From: Dysgonomonas mossii
Lineage (GTDB): Bacteria > Bacteroidota > Bacteroidia > Bacteroidales > Dysgonomonadaceae
Reading direction: 5' to 3'
Assembly (NCBI RefSeq): GCF_004569505.1
Contig: NZ_SPPK01000001.1
Location: 682,001 to 746,000 of the forward strand
Length of the DNA stretch: 64,000 nucleotides
In this document: piece after piece, positions 8,501-18,168 of the stretch
Layout of the letters: every line of letters begins with the position of its first letter
Position numbering within the stretch: the first letter of the stretch is position 1
Made by a program: the position numbers and the translations under genes
Notes under the pieces: generated by a model
The model's input: only the letters and a program-made list of their open reading frames with translations
What the model was told of the DNA's origin: nothing
The model's database searches: none

Positions 8501-9136
8501 CTAATGTTTATGGGATAAATAATCAGAAATCCCTTCTTGGGTTGCTTTTAAAGCTTTATCTCCTTTCTTCCAGTTTGCAGGACAAACTTCGCCGTATTCT
8601 TCAGTGAATTGAAGTGCATCGATTACACGTATAGCTTCGTCTACACTACGTCCCAGCGGCATGTCATTTACTACCTGATGGCGTACAACACCTTCTTTGT
8701 CGATCAAGAAAAGTCCGCGATAAGCCTGAGGCGCACCGTTGAATACATCTTCACCTTCATCGTTGTAGTCAAATGATCCTGCCAGTACATCATAAGCAGT
8801 AGAAATCATGAGTGATTGGTCTGATACCAATGGATATTTAACCCCCTTGATACCTCCATCATTTTGTTCTGTTTGTAACCATTTCCAGTGAGAGAAAGCT
8901 GAGTCGGTAGAAGCTCCAACAACAGCTACGTTACGTGATTCGAATTCTGCAATTTTTTCTTGGAATGCGATAATCTCTGTCGGACATACAAATGTAAAAT
9001 CTGCAGGGTAGAAGAAAAACAATACATATTTCTTTCCTTTGTATTGTTCCAAAGAGAAGCCTTCTACTATCTCATTTCCATTCACTACAGCACTTGTATT
9101 GAATACGGGTGCTTTCTTTCCTACTAATACTGACAT
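8501..9136 (-). CDS. ahpC: Typical 2-Cys peroxiredoxin (alkyl hydroperoxide reductase AhpC type)
   Basis: It reduces hydrogen peroxide and organic peroxides in the cytoplasm. It is 211 aa. The peroxidatic Cys is C51 in DFTFVCPTE, and the resolving Cys is C185 in GEVCPANW. The Bacteroidota promoter 41 bp upstream and the terminator downstream show a single-gene unit. No ahpF flavoprotein gene is adjacent, so reduction probably depends on thioredoxin or a distant AhpF. Its sequence is closer to the thioredoxin-peroxidase subgroup (long insert, extended C-terminus ending SHKH) than to E. coli AhpC; this placement is from memory of family patterns. Confidence 0.93.
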   Translation of the reverse strand: MSVLVGKKAPVFNTSAVVNGNEIVEGFSLEQYKGKKYVLFFFYPADFTFVCPTEIIAFQEKIAEFESRNVAVVGASTDSAFSHWKWLQTEQNDGGIKGVKYPLVSDQSLMISTAYDVLAGSFDYNDEGEDVFNGAPQAYRGLFLIDKEGVVRHQVVNDMPLGRSVDEAIRVIDALQFTEEYGEVCPANWKKGDKALKATQEGISDYLSHKH

Positions 9137-9176
9137 AATTACTTAATTTTAATTATTAGTTTATTTGTTATACTTG

Positions 9177-9208
9177 CAAATATAGAAGCATAATCTTAAT
9201 AAATCAAA
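9177..9208 (-). promoter_or_regulatory. Promoter of ahpC
   Basis: Read on the minus strand, TTTG (9208-9205) is separated by 20 bp from TATATTTG (9184-9177). This is a near-perfect Bacteroidota sigma-ABfr promoter, 41 bp before the ahpC ATG. No oxidative-stress operator could be assigned by eye. Confidence 0.75.
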
Positions 9209-9267
9209 TAGATAATAATTATGTTAATATTGATAAATGTTATGTTTGATGAAAGAGAGGCTTTTTG

Positions 9268-10089
9268 TTATTTGCACAATTTGAGAAAGTCGGCTACAAT
9301 TGTTTGGCTAACTCCCATTTCCTGTGCTTTCAGAAAATCTTCTTTAGCCAGACGTTTGTCATACTGAGCCAGTCTTAACTGACCTCTCAATAGATAGATA
9401 ATCGGATCGCTGAAGCCTAGTTCCAGAGCCTTATTTATATCTTCATTCATCCGTGCCAGTTTGTTTAACTGCAAGTAGCATTCTGCTCTGTTGAAATATA
9501 GGTCTGCGTTGTTTTTGTGTTTGTATATTAAATCGCTGTATAGCTCTTCTGCCTCTTTAAATTCGCCTCTTCGTTTCATAATCAGAGCTTGTCCCAGTTT
9601 AGCTTGTAGATTATCTGGTGCTTCTTTTAAGGTCTTTTCAAAATCTTCTTCGGCTGCAAATATATTATTGTTATTGAGGTGCAATAGCCCTCGTCGATAA
9701 AGCGCCTCTATATCTTTCGGGTCGTTTATCAATACCGTATTGTAGTCTTTCATGGCATCGTCATATCGTCCCATATCGCAATATAATGCTGCACGGCTAT
9801 GTTTCAGGAAAGCCCGATCGGGATATCGTTCTATTGCTACATTATAAGATATAAGAGCCTCTTCGTATTCTCCCAGGTTTCGTTGTATTGTACCCAAGTT
9901 AACCATCAGCATGATATTGTTCGGATTTGCAGGTTCTTTACGCAATGCAGCCTTTAGCGCTTGTTCGGCAGCGGCATAATCCTTCATATCTATGTAGTCC
10001 ATGGCTCTATTTACCATATCTTCGTATGTCTGAGCCCACGTAATATTTGCGAAAGTAAGGAGTAGTAATAATATGTATAATTTTTTCAT
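9268..10089 (-). CDS. Secreted tetratricopeptide-repeat protein
   Basis: 273 aa from the ATG at 10089 (the codon before it is TTG, rejected). A Sec signal peptide (KKLYILLLLLTFANITWAQ) is followed by about seven TPR units from residue 25 to the C-terminus, seen as repeats such as YEEALISYNVAIERYPDR and YDDAMKDYNTVLINDPKD. TPR solenoids mediate protein-protein contacts, here in the periplasm. No catalytic domain is present. It is separated from TamL by about 130 bp and could be co-transcribed with it, since both lie on the minus strand and I see no terminator between them. Confidence 0.85.
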   Translation of the reverse strand: MKKLYILLLLLTFANITWAQTYEDMVNRAMDYIDMKDYAAAEQALKAALRKEPANPNNIMLMVNLGTIQRNLGEYEEALISYNVAIERYPDRAFLKHSRAALYCDMGRYDDAMKDYNTVLINDPKDIEALYRRGLLHLNNNNIFAAEEDFEKTLKEAPDNLQAKLGQALIMKRRGEFKEAEELYSDLIYKHKNNADLYFNRAECYLQLNKLARMNEDINKALELGFSDPIIYLLRGQLRLAQYDKRLAKEDFLKAQEMGVSQTIVADFLKLCK

Positions 10090-10218
10090 CAAATAAATAG
10101 AAATTTTATTTATTGCAAAAGTACATCTTATTAACTCGCTTGCTTAAAACATATTGCCTAAAAAGAATTAAAACTTATAGGGCGGAGTCTTAAGATGTTA
10201 TAATTTGCTAATGTAGTA

Positions 10219-12633
10219 TTAGAAAGGATAGCCCACGGCGATGTGCCAAGCTGTATTTTTGGCTATTCGCCAAGGTTCCTTGATAGGCCATCGGGTTATA
10301 TTGGGATCTCCCGAAGGATCATAAGCTTTCCATCCGCAGTCTAAGCGAATAAGTACGAAATCGAAATTAAGGCGTAACCCTAATCCCCATGCTACAGCGA
10401 CTTCTTTATAGAATTTATTTAATTTGAAAGCCCCATCGGGTTGATCTTCATAGTTCTTCACTGTCCATATATTTCCGGCATCGATAAAAGCTCCCATTTC
10501 TATAATCCAGAATAACTTACTTCTATATTCTACACTTGCATCGAGCCGTATGTCTCCCGAGTGATAATAAAAGTTGTCCTTATCATTACCATCTGCCGAT
10601 TTTTTAAAATAATAAGACCCGGGGCCAAGTTCTCTTATCGACCACCCTCTTACACTGTTTGCACCTCCCGCAAAGAAGCGTTTTTGGATAGGTATCTGCT
10701 GATTATTTCCATACGGATAGGCTAGGCCTCCGCCGAGATGCCATGCCAGTGAGTTCTTTTCGTCTATTTGGTATGCTTTACTATAGTCTATAGTTGCCCG
10801 TACATATTGAGCAAAGTTCGTCCCGAATATTTGTCTGGAACCTAAAGAATCTGGTTTTGCTCCTGACATTTTAGCAGCTAGAGAGAGCAGGTTTCCGGCA
10901 GTTTCTATCGATGCTCGTAGCGAATATATTGGTTGATAAGACCGTCTGTTTACATTTGCTACATTGGTACGTGAAAAAGTATACCCTGTTCCCAGAATAA
11001 AGTGGTCTTTAAAACTATACTGTTTAGCTGCCGCAGAAAGTTTGCTTTCGAATGTTGAGTCGATAGATGGAAGGTGGATATAGCTGATCTCTATCAAATC
11101 AAATATATGACGGTTAAGAGATTGTCGTCTGTCTTGCCATATATACTGCACTCCCGATCCTAATACGGTACGGGTGAAAAATCCCGGTCGCCGTTGGAAT
11201 GAATAGCTCGCATTTAATTGCGTAGAGGCGTGTATCCTTCGTTTTTGTTCTTTACTCAAAAGTGGAAACATAAAGCTTGGGAATGTAAGTGAGGTCTCTC
11301 CTCCAATTTCAAAATAGTTGTCTGAGAAGCTGGAGAAGCTAGGGGTAATAGCTTCGTAGGCTCCACGCAAACGTGCGCTGAATAGCTCCGATCCTTTAAA
11401 TACGTTTCGGTGAAGATATCCTACGCTGGCTCCTACACCAAAATAACCTCCTGAGTTAGTGCCTTCCACCTCGGCAGAAATACCTTGTTTTTTATCCGGA
11501 ACACAGGTAATTACGCAATGCAGTTTAGTCGAATCATTATCGATAAATTCGTAATAACTGATATTTATGTTTTTTAATATCTTAAGTTGAGCTAGCGAGC
11601 TGTATGTAAGGGACGTTGCATTCTCATTAAACAATGCTCCCGGCATGATATAACAATTATCCAAAACCGTTCTAGGACTGATGTAACGCTCTCTTGGTCC
11701 ATACTTTATTTTATATCTACCTTCTTCGTATACACTTGTAGGTTCAAATTCATTAACGCTTTGGTCTGTTAGAGGATTATAGTCAACCAGAAAGACTACG
11801 TCTTCTACTATGTATTGTCTGTGAGGGACTTCTGTTATTTGTCCATCTGCCGCACGTGTAGCAAATGGTTCGATAGTGAGATCGAGCTTAACCATATTAT
11901 TGCCGAGTGTGGTATCTGCATCAAAACCTACGTACTCTTTATTAAATGCATAGTATCCCGTTCGACGGAATAAAGATGATACTCGTTCTCTTTCCTGATC
12001 GAGAACATCTAAATCCAGTAAAGAGTTTTTGTGTACCAATGTGTTCCGAGATAAAATACTATCGATGCTCATCGGTAGATTTCCTCTGTCTCGTTTTCGG
12101 CTAATCAATGGCTGGTATTGCTGGGCAGGTATTATTGTTTTTTTTATTACACTGTCATTGATGTTGATAGTATAATCCTTTATACGATAAGGTGCACCAG
12201 CTTTGATATCATAAATTACTTTTGCTTTTTTATTTTTTAGCTCTACTATGGGTGTAACTCTTGCATCTATATACCCTTTGTTTGTCATCATACGCTCCAG
12301 GTTGACTACTGTCTGCTCTAGCATAGTACTATCATATAGCACAGGTGGATCTCCCGCATTACGCAACGTACGATTAACCCATTTTGTACTATCTTTTCCG
12401 GATAGGTTATATAAGAAAAGTGGTAGCTTGAATATTGCAAAGGTTTTATAGTTAGGTTTTTGTTTGATAAAGGTTTCCATATCCATGGTTGACATGACCT
12501 TTTTGTCACTCTTTACTGTAGTGCTTGCCAGTAAATATTCTCCGTCTGGGATATATTTCGTTGTACTGCACGACTGTATGAAGATCGTAAGAAGTATTAC
12601 TACAAAGAAGGGAATGAAAAACTTATGTCTCAT
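10219..12633 (-). CDS. tamL: TamL: BamA/TamA-family outer-membrane assembly lipoprotein
   Basis: 804 aa. A lipoprotein signal with lipobox IFIQSC precedes POTRA-type domains (about 90-400) and a C-terminal 16-strand Omp85 barrel (about 400-804). The conserved barrel motif region is VRGWSIRELGPG (VRGF/Y-like). In Bacteroidota the lipidated TamA homologue TamL works with TamB in outer-membrane protein or lipid transport. No tamB gene is in the window. A minus-strand -7 element TAAATTTG sits at 12683-12676, 43 bp before the start. The trmH-family gene close by on the other strand is a common neighbour in this phylum, as I recall. Confidence 0.88.
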   Translation of the reverse strand: MRHKFFIPFFVVILLTIFIQSCSTTKYIPDGEYLLASTTVKSDKKVMSTMDMETFIKQKPNYKTFAIFKLPLFLYNLSGKDSTKWVNRTLRNAGDPPVLYDSTMLEQTVVNLERMMTNKGYIDARVTPIVELKNKKAKVIYDIKAGAPYRIKDYTININDSVIKKTIIPAQQYQPLISRKRDRGNLPMSIDSILSRNTLVHKNSLLDLDVLDQERERVSSLFRRTGYYAFNKEYVGFDADTTLGNNMVKLDLTIEPFATRAADGQITEVPHRQYIVEDVVFLVDYNPLTDQSVNEFEPTSVYEEGRYKIKYGPRERYISPRTVLDNCYIMPGALFNENATSLTYSSLAQLKILKNINISYYEFIDNDSTKLHCVITCVPDKKQGISAEVEGTNSGGYFGVGASVGYLHRNVFKGSELFSARLRGAYEAITPSFSSFSDNYFEIGGETSLTFPSFMFPLLSKEQKRRIHASTQLNASYSFQRRPGFFTRTVLGSGVQYIWQDRRQSLNRHIFDLIEISYIHLPSIDSTFESKLSAAAKQYSFKDHFILGTGYTFSRTNVANVNRRSYQPIYSLRASIETAGNLLSLAAKMSGAKPDSLGSRQIFGTNFAQYVRATIDYSKAYQIDEKNSLAWHLGGGLAYPYGNNQQIPIQKRFFAGGANSVRGWSIRELGPGSYYFKKSADGNDKDNFYYHSGDIRLDASVEYRSKLFWIIEMGAFIDAGNIWTVKNYEDQPDGAFKLNKFYKEVAVAWGLGLRLNFDFVLIRLDCGWKAYDPSGDPNITRWPIKEPWRIAKNTAWHIAVGYPF

Positions 12634-12754
12634 AGAAAATAACCTGAAGCAAACTCTATTTATTCAATTGAACGACAAATTTAGGGTTTTAATTGTTTCT
12701 TTTTGTAGTTTTGTTATTAAAAAGAGTATAAATTGATTTTAAATAGAATAGTTT

Positions 12755-13147
12755 ATGAAACTTCACCATGCTGCAATTTGGGTTACAGACCTTGAAAAAG
12801 AAAAGGAGTATTATGTTAAACATTTTGGAGCCCAAGCGAATCAACTGTACGAAAATAAAACCACAGGATTCAGAAGCTATTTTTTAAGTTTCGAATCAGG
12901 CGGGCAATTAGAAATAATGCACAGAACGGATATTCCTGATAATGCAAATGATGTTGTGGGAACCCAGCACAAAGGACTTATTCATTTGGCGTTTGTTGTT
13001 GATTCTATAGAAGAGGTGGATAAGAAAGCTGAGGAACTAAAGAATGCGGGATATCAGATATTAAGAGGTCCTCGGCAAACAGGCGATGGCTATTATGAGT
13101 TTGAAACGCTAGATCCTGAAGGAAATAGGTTAGAGGTAATGTTTTAG
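12755..13147 (+). CDS. VOC-family (glyoxalase/bleomycin-resistance-like) protein
   Basis: A 130-aa single VOC domain made of paired beta-alpha-beta-beta-beta units. Possible metal ligands are H4/H5 (MKLHHAAIWV), E at LEIMH, H at GLIHLAF and E in the terminal RLEVMF. The family covers glyoxalase I, dioxygenases and resistance proteins, and a small stand-alone VOC like this cannot be assigned a substrate. The TrmH-family gene follows after 44 bp on the same strand, so the two are probably co-transcribed. Confidence 0.82.
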   Translation: MKLHHAAIWVTDLEKEKEYYVKHFGAQANQLYENKTTGFRSYFLSFESGGQLEIMHRTDIPDNANDVVGTQHKGLIHLAFVVDSIEEVDKKAEELKNAGYQILRGPRQTGDGYYEFETLDPEGNRLEVMF

Positions 13148-13191
13148 TTAGATTAAGGTATCGTGTGAAGTAAAATTTGGATAATAAATAA

Positions 13192-13944
13192 ATGAGTTTA
13201 AGCAAAAATAAGCTGAAATATATTCGCTCTTTGAAAGAGAAGAAATATCGTGCCGAGTTCGGAACTTTTGTCGCTGAAGGTCATAAGATGGTAAGCGATT
13301 TACTGCCATTTATAAAATGTCAGTTACTCGTTGCTACTCCCGAATTCTTGAGATCGGCTGATGTGGCGAATGCCGAAGAAGTAATAGAAGTGAATGATAG
13401 TGAGCTGGCTCAAGCGAGTTTTTTACAAAACCCTCAACAGGTATTAGCTGTCTTCTACCAATCAGAAAATGTAGCTGATATAAAGATTGATGATGAGCTG
13501 GTTTTGGCATTGGATGGTATTCAAGACCCCGGCAATATGGGTACAATCATACGCTTGGCTGATTGGTATGGCATTCATCATATATTTTGCTCGCAAGATA
13601 CTGTTGATGTCTACAATCCGAAGGTGGTACAAGCTACAATGGGGGCTTTAGCGAGGGTTAATATTCATTATACAGACTTGTCAGATTTTTTGACTCGGAA
13701 TAAACATTTGCCTGTGTACGGAACTTTTCTCGATGGAGAAAATATGTACGAAAAAAAGATTACATCAGATGGAATTATTGTTATGGGAAATGAAGGCAAT
13801 GGAATCCGTCCTGAAATAGAAAGATTGATTACCGAGAAACTGTATATACCAAACTACCCTGTAGGTAATCCCACATCGGAGTCGTTAAATGTAGCTATAG
13901 CTACAGCAATTATTTGCGCTGAATTCAGAAGGAGAAATTTGTAG
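13192..13944 (+). CDS. TrmH/SpoU-family RNA 2'-O-methyltransferase
   Basis: It transfers methyl from S-adenosylmethionine to a ribose 2'-OH in rRNA or tRNA. It is 250 aa. An N-terminal substrate-binding domain (about 1-90; KIRSLKEKKYRAEFGTFVAEG-type entry) precedes the SPOUT domain with the trefoil-knot motifs: motif 1 DGIQDPGNMGTIIRLADW, motif 2 IVMGNEGNGI and motif 3 NPTSESLNVAIA. The closest known group is the RlmB/TsnR-like 23S rRNA methyltransferases; the target nucleotide cannot be told. It lies 44 bp after the VOC gene and ends 20 bp from the convergent ATP-grasp-like gene, with no terminator visible between. Confidence 0.88.
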   Translation: MSLSKNKLKYIRSLKEKKYRAEFGTFVAEGHKMVSDLLPFIKCQLLVATPEFLRSADVANAEEVIEVNDSELAQASFLQNPQQVLAVFYQSENVADIKIDDELVLALDGIQDPGNMGTIIRLADWYGIHHIFCSQDTVDVYNPKVVQATMGALARVNIHYTDLSDFLTRNKHLPVYGTFLDGENMYEKKITSDGIIVMGNEGNGIRPEIERLITEKLYIPNYPVGNPTSESLNVAIATAIICAEFRRRNL

Positions 13945-13964
13945 TTATATGATAGGGGAGGGTA

Positions 13965-15158
13965 TTAAAAGCCTTCTTCAACCAATACATAAGCTCTATA
14001 TCTGTTGCTTCTGTTGATTGGGCATAACGAAAGGTATCCTGAAATTATTTTGCCATTTTCTATTCGGATAGGGTACTTTTCCTCCATCAAGAGATGGTTG
14101 TTATACATCTCTTCTGCTTTAGGATTAAAATCTATATAGAATTTCCCGCAAGACTGCGTCGCAATATAGTTTTCATACAACCGGCAACTGAGAAATCCCA
14201 TATTGTATCGCATATTGATTTCAACGCAAGGATGTAATTTATACTCATTGTCTTCTAAATAAATAAGCATATCCACGCCGATACAGCCATTGTAAAGTGT
14301 TGTAAGCTTTTTAGATAATATGTTGATAAGCTTGCCCTTTACAGAATCAAGGAGGTCTAGCGATATCTTTTCAGACAATTGTTCTATTATGCTTTCTTGT
14401 GAGCCTATATAATTTGCTTCGTAGCCGCCCTTCGCATTGGTATAAAAAAGAGAATAGCCAGCAAAGGCAATATTTCCTTTTCCGTCTGCCATAAATTCCA
14501 TGGCAAAATCCATTTGTTTATCTAAAACTCTTTCGATAGAGACACTCCCTTGTTTTTTTAGAATTCCATGTAATATCTGATTTTCGGTGCGGGTTAATCC
14601 TGTTGCCGGTAGCCACAGCAATCCCCTGCCGGAGGATGAATAAGGAGCCTTTGCTAATAGTTGATATGCCGAGGCATTTACAGCCCTGTTTATATCGTCC
14701 AGGTTTGTATAGAATTGCGGTATGACTGCTTGAGAGAGTAGGGGGATAGAGTTTATTAATTCAGACAGACAGTCTCTCGCTGCTAGTCTGCTATTAAGAT
14801 ATTTATATTCTTCACTCCATTCAGGAATATCCAGATTAATTTCTAATTCCTTATTTAGTTCTTCGAAGTAGCGAATCGCTTGAGGAGATACTCCCCATAA
14901 TGATACATTTGCATCTCTATATAGTGTCAGTTCGTTCTGAGATACTGGTTGAGCTAGGGTAGAGAATTTTTCTGTTAAGTATGAATAATATACTTCGTCC
15001 TTCCTATCGACCAAAACTTTATCTTCCCGATCGGCGTACCATGCCGGCAGAAAAGACAACTCTTCTTGCATAGCCGCTATATTTGCCGGAGGTGTATAGT
15101 AAGGCGACGCATTGTTGACTGCTGTCTCGTGTCCGGGATTAAAGTAGTGGATGTTCAA
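13965..15158 (-). CDS. ATP-grasp-like protein of unknown function
   Basis: 397 aa. The start is TTG at 15158: an in-frame stop lies directly before it, and the N-terminus MNIHYFNPGHETAVNNASPYY looks conserved. The middle shows an ATP-grasp pattern: LLAKAPYSSSGRGLLW (glycine-rich nucleotide loop), DFAMEFMADGKG, and GVDMLIYLED...HPCVEINMRYNMG, where the Glu and Asn would bind magnesium. ATP-grasp enzymes join carboxylates to amines or thiols through acyl-phosphates. I do not recognise a named member. It lies only 12 bp after the MBOAT gene, as the last gene of the SGNH-SGNH-MBOAT operon. Confidence 0.7.
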   Translation of the reverse strand: MNIHYFNPGHETAVNNASPYYTPPANIAAMQEELSFLPAWYADREDKVLVDRKDEVYYSYLTEKFSTLAQPVSQNELTLYRDANVSLWGVSPQAIRYFEELNKELEINLDIPEWSEEYKYLNSRLAARDCLSELINSIPLLSQAVIPQFYTNLDDINRAVNASAYQLLAKAPYSSSGRGLLWLPATGLTRTENQILHGILKKQGSVSIERVLDKQMDFAMEFMADGKGNIAFAGYSLFYTNAKGGYEANYIGSQESIIEQLSEKISLDLLDSVKGKLINILSKKLTTLYNGCIGVDMLIYLEDNEYKLHPCVEINMRYNMGFLSCRLYENYIATQSCGKFYIDFNPKAEEMYNNHLLMEEKYPIRIENGKIISGYLSLCPINRSNRYRAYVLVEEGF

Positions 15159-15170
15159 CTAAATATATTT

Positions 15171-16733
15171 TTAGAATTGGAAATAAATAAATGGTTGTGG
15201 CCCGCTAGAGGCTGTTGCAAATATCATCCAAAAGATAAGACCTGCAAAAGCAGCTTTCCCGAATAACGGGATAGAGTCGAAGCCCGCTTTTATATTATTA
15301 ACAAGTTTCTCGGGTAAGAAGTGCATAATATATCCAACAATCAGTAAGATAAATACATTTCTGTATCCTTCTATAATAACCAGCCATTCGTTCGGAGCAA
15401 ATGTTAGTTTACCAATATTTGAAATAACGCTTCCTGCCAATTCGAAACTTCCGGCACGGAAGAATATCCAACAAAATGCTACGAAGTGAAAAGTTAGTAA
15501 GATACAGATTATGCGAGTCAAGCGGTTGTCAGGTATTTTTATAAATTGCTTAAAAAATCGCTCTATTGCCAGCATTGTTCCATGCAATCCGCCCCAAATA
15601 ACAAATTTCCACGATGCACCATGCCATAATCCTCCTATCAGCATTGTCATGAATAAGTTGAAATAAGTTCTAATCTTGCCTTTACGATTACCTCCCATCG
15701 AAATATACAGATAGTCCCGCAACCAAGAGGATAGGGATATATGCCAGCGACGCCAGAATTCGGTGACTGATTGGGATTTATATGGCGTTAAAAAGTTAGG
15801 CGGTATTGTGAATCCCATCAACAGGGATAGGCCAATCGCAATATCTGAATAGCCCGAAAAGTCACAATATATTTGAAGCGTATATCCATATACAGCCATA
15901 AGGTTCTCGAATGCAGTATAGCTCATTGGTGAATCGAACACCCGATCAACAAAGTTGGTAGAGATATAATCTGATATAATCGCCTTCTTTATCAAACCGA
16001 TAAGTATAAGGAATATAGCAGCACTTGCGTCTTCTTTGGTCAGATGCAGTTTGTTTTTCATCTGCGGTAGAAAATCTTTCGCTCGTATAATAGGCCCTGC
16101 TACCAGTTTCGGAAAGAAAGTTATATAAAAACAGAAATCCAAAAGGGAGTCGGCCGGTTTCATTTGCTTGCGATACAAATCTACAGCGTAACTTATCGCT
16201 TCGAATACAAAAAATGATATACCGATTGGTAATATAATATTATGTAATGCAAAGTTTCCATTGAAAATGGCATTGATATTATCGATAAGGAAATTCGTAT
16301 ACTTAAAGTATGCTAACATCAATAAGTTACCGACAATAATAAGTGTCAAGAATAATTTTCGTGTTCCCGTTTTCTCTGACTCATGCATTTTTACAGCTAG
16401 CCAGTGTGTTGCTACAGCGCAGATAACCAGCAGTACAAAATAGTTGAGCGGAAAATGAAATCCGAAAAGATTTATATCCATCGTATTTCCCCCTGCCAGA
16501 TAGTAGAAGTAAAGAGAAAAAGCGATAAGGTATACTTTTCTGAAATGGTCGTGTTTCTTACTGGCTACATATACCATATAGAAGACAAGGAAGAACCCAA
16601 GAAAGAAGGCACTATTGAACAGGAGCGGTCGCGACGGGTCGTAAATAAAATATGGTCCTATATCGTTGATTACCTTTTCTAAAAAATCAGGTAAGTAGAA
16701 ATCTCTTATGCTTTCAAATATATTACTTATCAT
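15171..16733 (-). CDS. MBOAT-family membrane O-acyltransferase (AlgI/PatA-like)
   Basis: It probably moves acetyl groups across the inner membrane for O-acetylation of an extracytoplasmic polymer. I start at the ATG at 16733 (520 aa), which overlaps the upstream gene's end by 11 bp; a longer reading adds 10 residues. There are about 11-12 membrane segments. MBOAT signatures are RRWHISLSSWLRDYLYISMG (His about 331) and IGGLWHGASWKF with the invariant catalytic His (about 371). AlgI, DltB and PatA are relatives. The two upstream SGNH proteins are the expected periplasmic partners; the LysM in one points to peptidoglycan as the acceptor. Confidence 0.92.
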   Translation of the reverse strand: MISNIFESIRDFYLPDFLEKVINDIGPYFIYDPSRPLLFNSAFFLGFFLVFYMVYVASKKHDHFRKVYLIAFSLYFYYLAGGNTMDINLFGFHFPLNYFVLLVICAVATHWLAVKMHESEKTGTRKLFLTLIIVGNLLMLAYFKYTNFLIDNINAIFNGNFALHNIILPIGISFFVFEAISYAVDLYRKQMKPADSLLDFCFYITFFPKLVAGPIIRAKDFLPQMKNKLHLTKEDASAAIFLILIGLIKKAIISDYISTNFVDRVFDSPMSYTAFENLMAVYGYTLQIYCDFSGYSDIAIGLSLLMGFTIPPNFLTPYKSQSVTEFWRRWHISLSSWLRDYLYISMGGNRKGKIRTYFNLFMTMLIGGLWHGASWKFVIWGGLHGTMLAIERFFKQFIKIPDNRLTRIICILLTFHFVAFCWIFFRAGSFELAGSVISNIGKLTFAPNEWLVIIEGYRNVFILLIVGYIMHFLPEKLVNNIKAGFDSIPLFGKAAFAGLIFWMIFATASSGPQPFIYFQF

Positions 16734-18168
16734 ATTTGCTTTTATAATTATTGTAAGCGTCAAGAAAATCAGAAATAAATAATTGTCCCTGAGCTTCGTA
16801 CCCGCCGGTTGTGTAGTGTACTTTGTCGCGAGCTATCATCGATGCATAATCTCCTCTTGGTCTGATGGCAGAATCGCCACTCATGCGTGAGTATAAATCC
16901 CATACCGGTAGGTAATTAATCCCCATAAGAGCAACGCTATAGTCGGCAACGAATGTGTTTTGCCTGCCTTTTCGAAACATAGACGGAGGAGGGGTCATTA
17001 CGAGTATAGTTGCATTTTTACAATATGCTTTTATATTGTTGATAAACTCATTCAGCTGAAAGATATACTCCGTGTCGCTCATTTTTCCGAAAGATTCATT
17101 TGTTCCAAAAGATAGGATGATAAGGTCGGGTTCGAGTATCGGTAGTTGTTTGAAAAATAGAGGATATTTAATGTAATCCGTCATCTTAGCGCCGTTTACA
17201 CCTATTGTGTGATATACAACTCCCGGCTCATTGTTTTCTATTACAAATCCGTTGAGGTTGTACATCGCCGTTTTACCATCGGGTACAAGGGTAATCCTGT
17301 TTATGGCTGAATCACTGGTATACGATGAGTAATATGGCTTGGATAACATATTCACAAATTTCAGATTCTCCGTATCCAAATTGGTTTCCCTCGATTTAAC
17401 CTGAACAGGCTTGGCTGTAGTTTTCGTTGGTATCTTAAGCGATTGGTTCAATCGGATTGTATTCGATTTCATTCCATTTGCTTTTTTTACCTGAGCAACT
17501 GTTACTCTGTATTTCCTGCTTATGGAAGACAGTGTTTCTCCTTTTTTTACCTTGTGATATTTAATGCTTGTGCCCGACGTTGAGCCTGTTGGCGCTGCTC
17601 CGGTTACTTCAAGAGGGTCGGCCGATATGCTCATTCTATAATGAGACTCTTTATCCGGATATATTACTTTAACATTGGTAAACTCATATCCTTCTTCTGT
17701 ATATAGCTGCAATACGAAGTCGTTAGAAGAAGTATATAATGCAATTCCGCTAAGCCCTACGCCCACATCTGCTATCGGTAGTACATTCCTAAGGCTCTGC
17801 CAAGAGGCATTGCTGCTGTATCTTACATTTCGGGTTCCGTTTGTTTTTACCAGACTATAAGGAAAAGTAAAGCCATATCCTCCGTTTCCGAATTTGGACT
17901 GTAGTTCGCTTCTTATGGCATTCGTGAAAAAATCAGCCTGAATATGAGAGTCACCTATGTGGACAATATTAATTTTCCCTTTTTTGCTTTTCTCCAAGTT
18001 GTATAACTTATTGAAGATCGGATTTAATAATTCCTGATTTGCAAAAACATTATTCTTTATGTCCTTAACTCTTCTCGCATCTTTCGTTGAAGAATAGAAA
18101 AATGTAAGAGGGTAGAATAAGAATAATGTAAATAAACAGATTGTCCGTATTTTTTTCAAAAATATCAT
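16723..18168 (-). CDS. SGNH/GDSL acyltransferase or esterase with an inserted LysM domain
   Basis: 481 aa with an N-terminal signal or anchor segment (TICLFTLFLFYPLTFFY). The SGNH fold is visible as block I IGDSHIQADF (Ser74), block II VNGAKM (Gly), block III SFGTNES (Asn357) and block V RDKVHYTTGG (Asp448, His451). Between blocks I and II there is a long insert that carries a complete LysM (about 204-247: YHKVKKGETLSSISRKYRV...LNQSLKIP). LysM binds GlcNAc in peptidoglycan. In the Neisseria relatives the insert holds a CBM-like domain. The product is most simply a PatB-like O-acetyltransferase or an Ape1-like esterase. Start ATG overlaps the upstream stop (ATGA), so translation is coupled. 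Confidence 0.87.
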   Translation of the reverse strand: MIFLKKIRTICLFTLFLFYPLTFFYSSTKDARRVKDIKNNVFANQELLNPIFNKLYNLEKSKKGKINIVHIGDSHIQADFFTNAIRSELQSKFGNGGYGFTFPYSLVKTNGTRNVRYSSNASWQSLRNVLPIADVGVGLSGIALYTSSNDFVLQLYTEEGYEFTNVKVIYPDKESHYRMSISADPLEVTGAAPTGSTSGTSIKYHKVKKGETLSSISRKYRVTVAQVKKANGMKSNTIRLNQSLKIPTKTTAKPVQVKSRETNLDTENLKFVNMLSKPYYSSYTSDSAINRITLVPDGKTAMYNLNGFVIENNEPGVVYHTIGVNGAKMTDYIKYPLFFKQLPILEPDLIILSFGTNESFGKMSDTEYIFQLNEFINNIKAYCKNATILVMTPPPSMFRKGRQNTFVADYSVALMGINYLPVWDLYSRMSGDSAIRPRGDYASMIARDKVHYTTGGYEAQGQLFISDFLDAYNNYKSKYDK

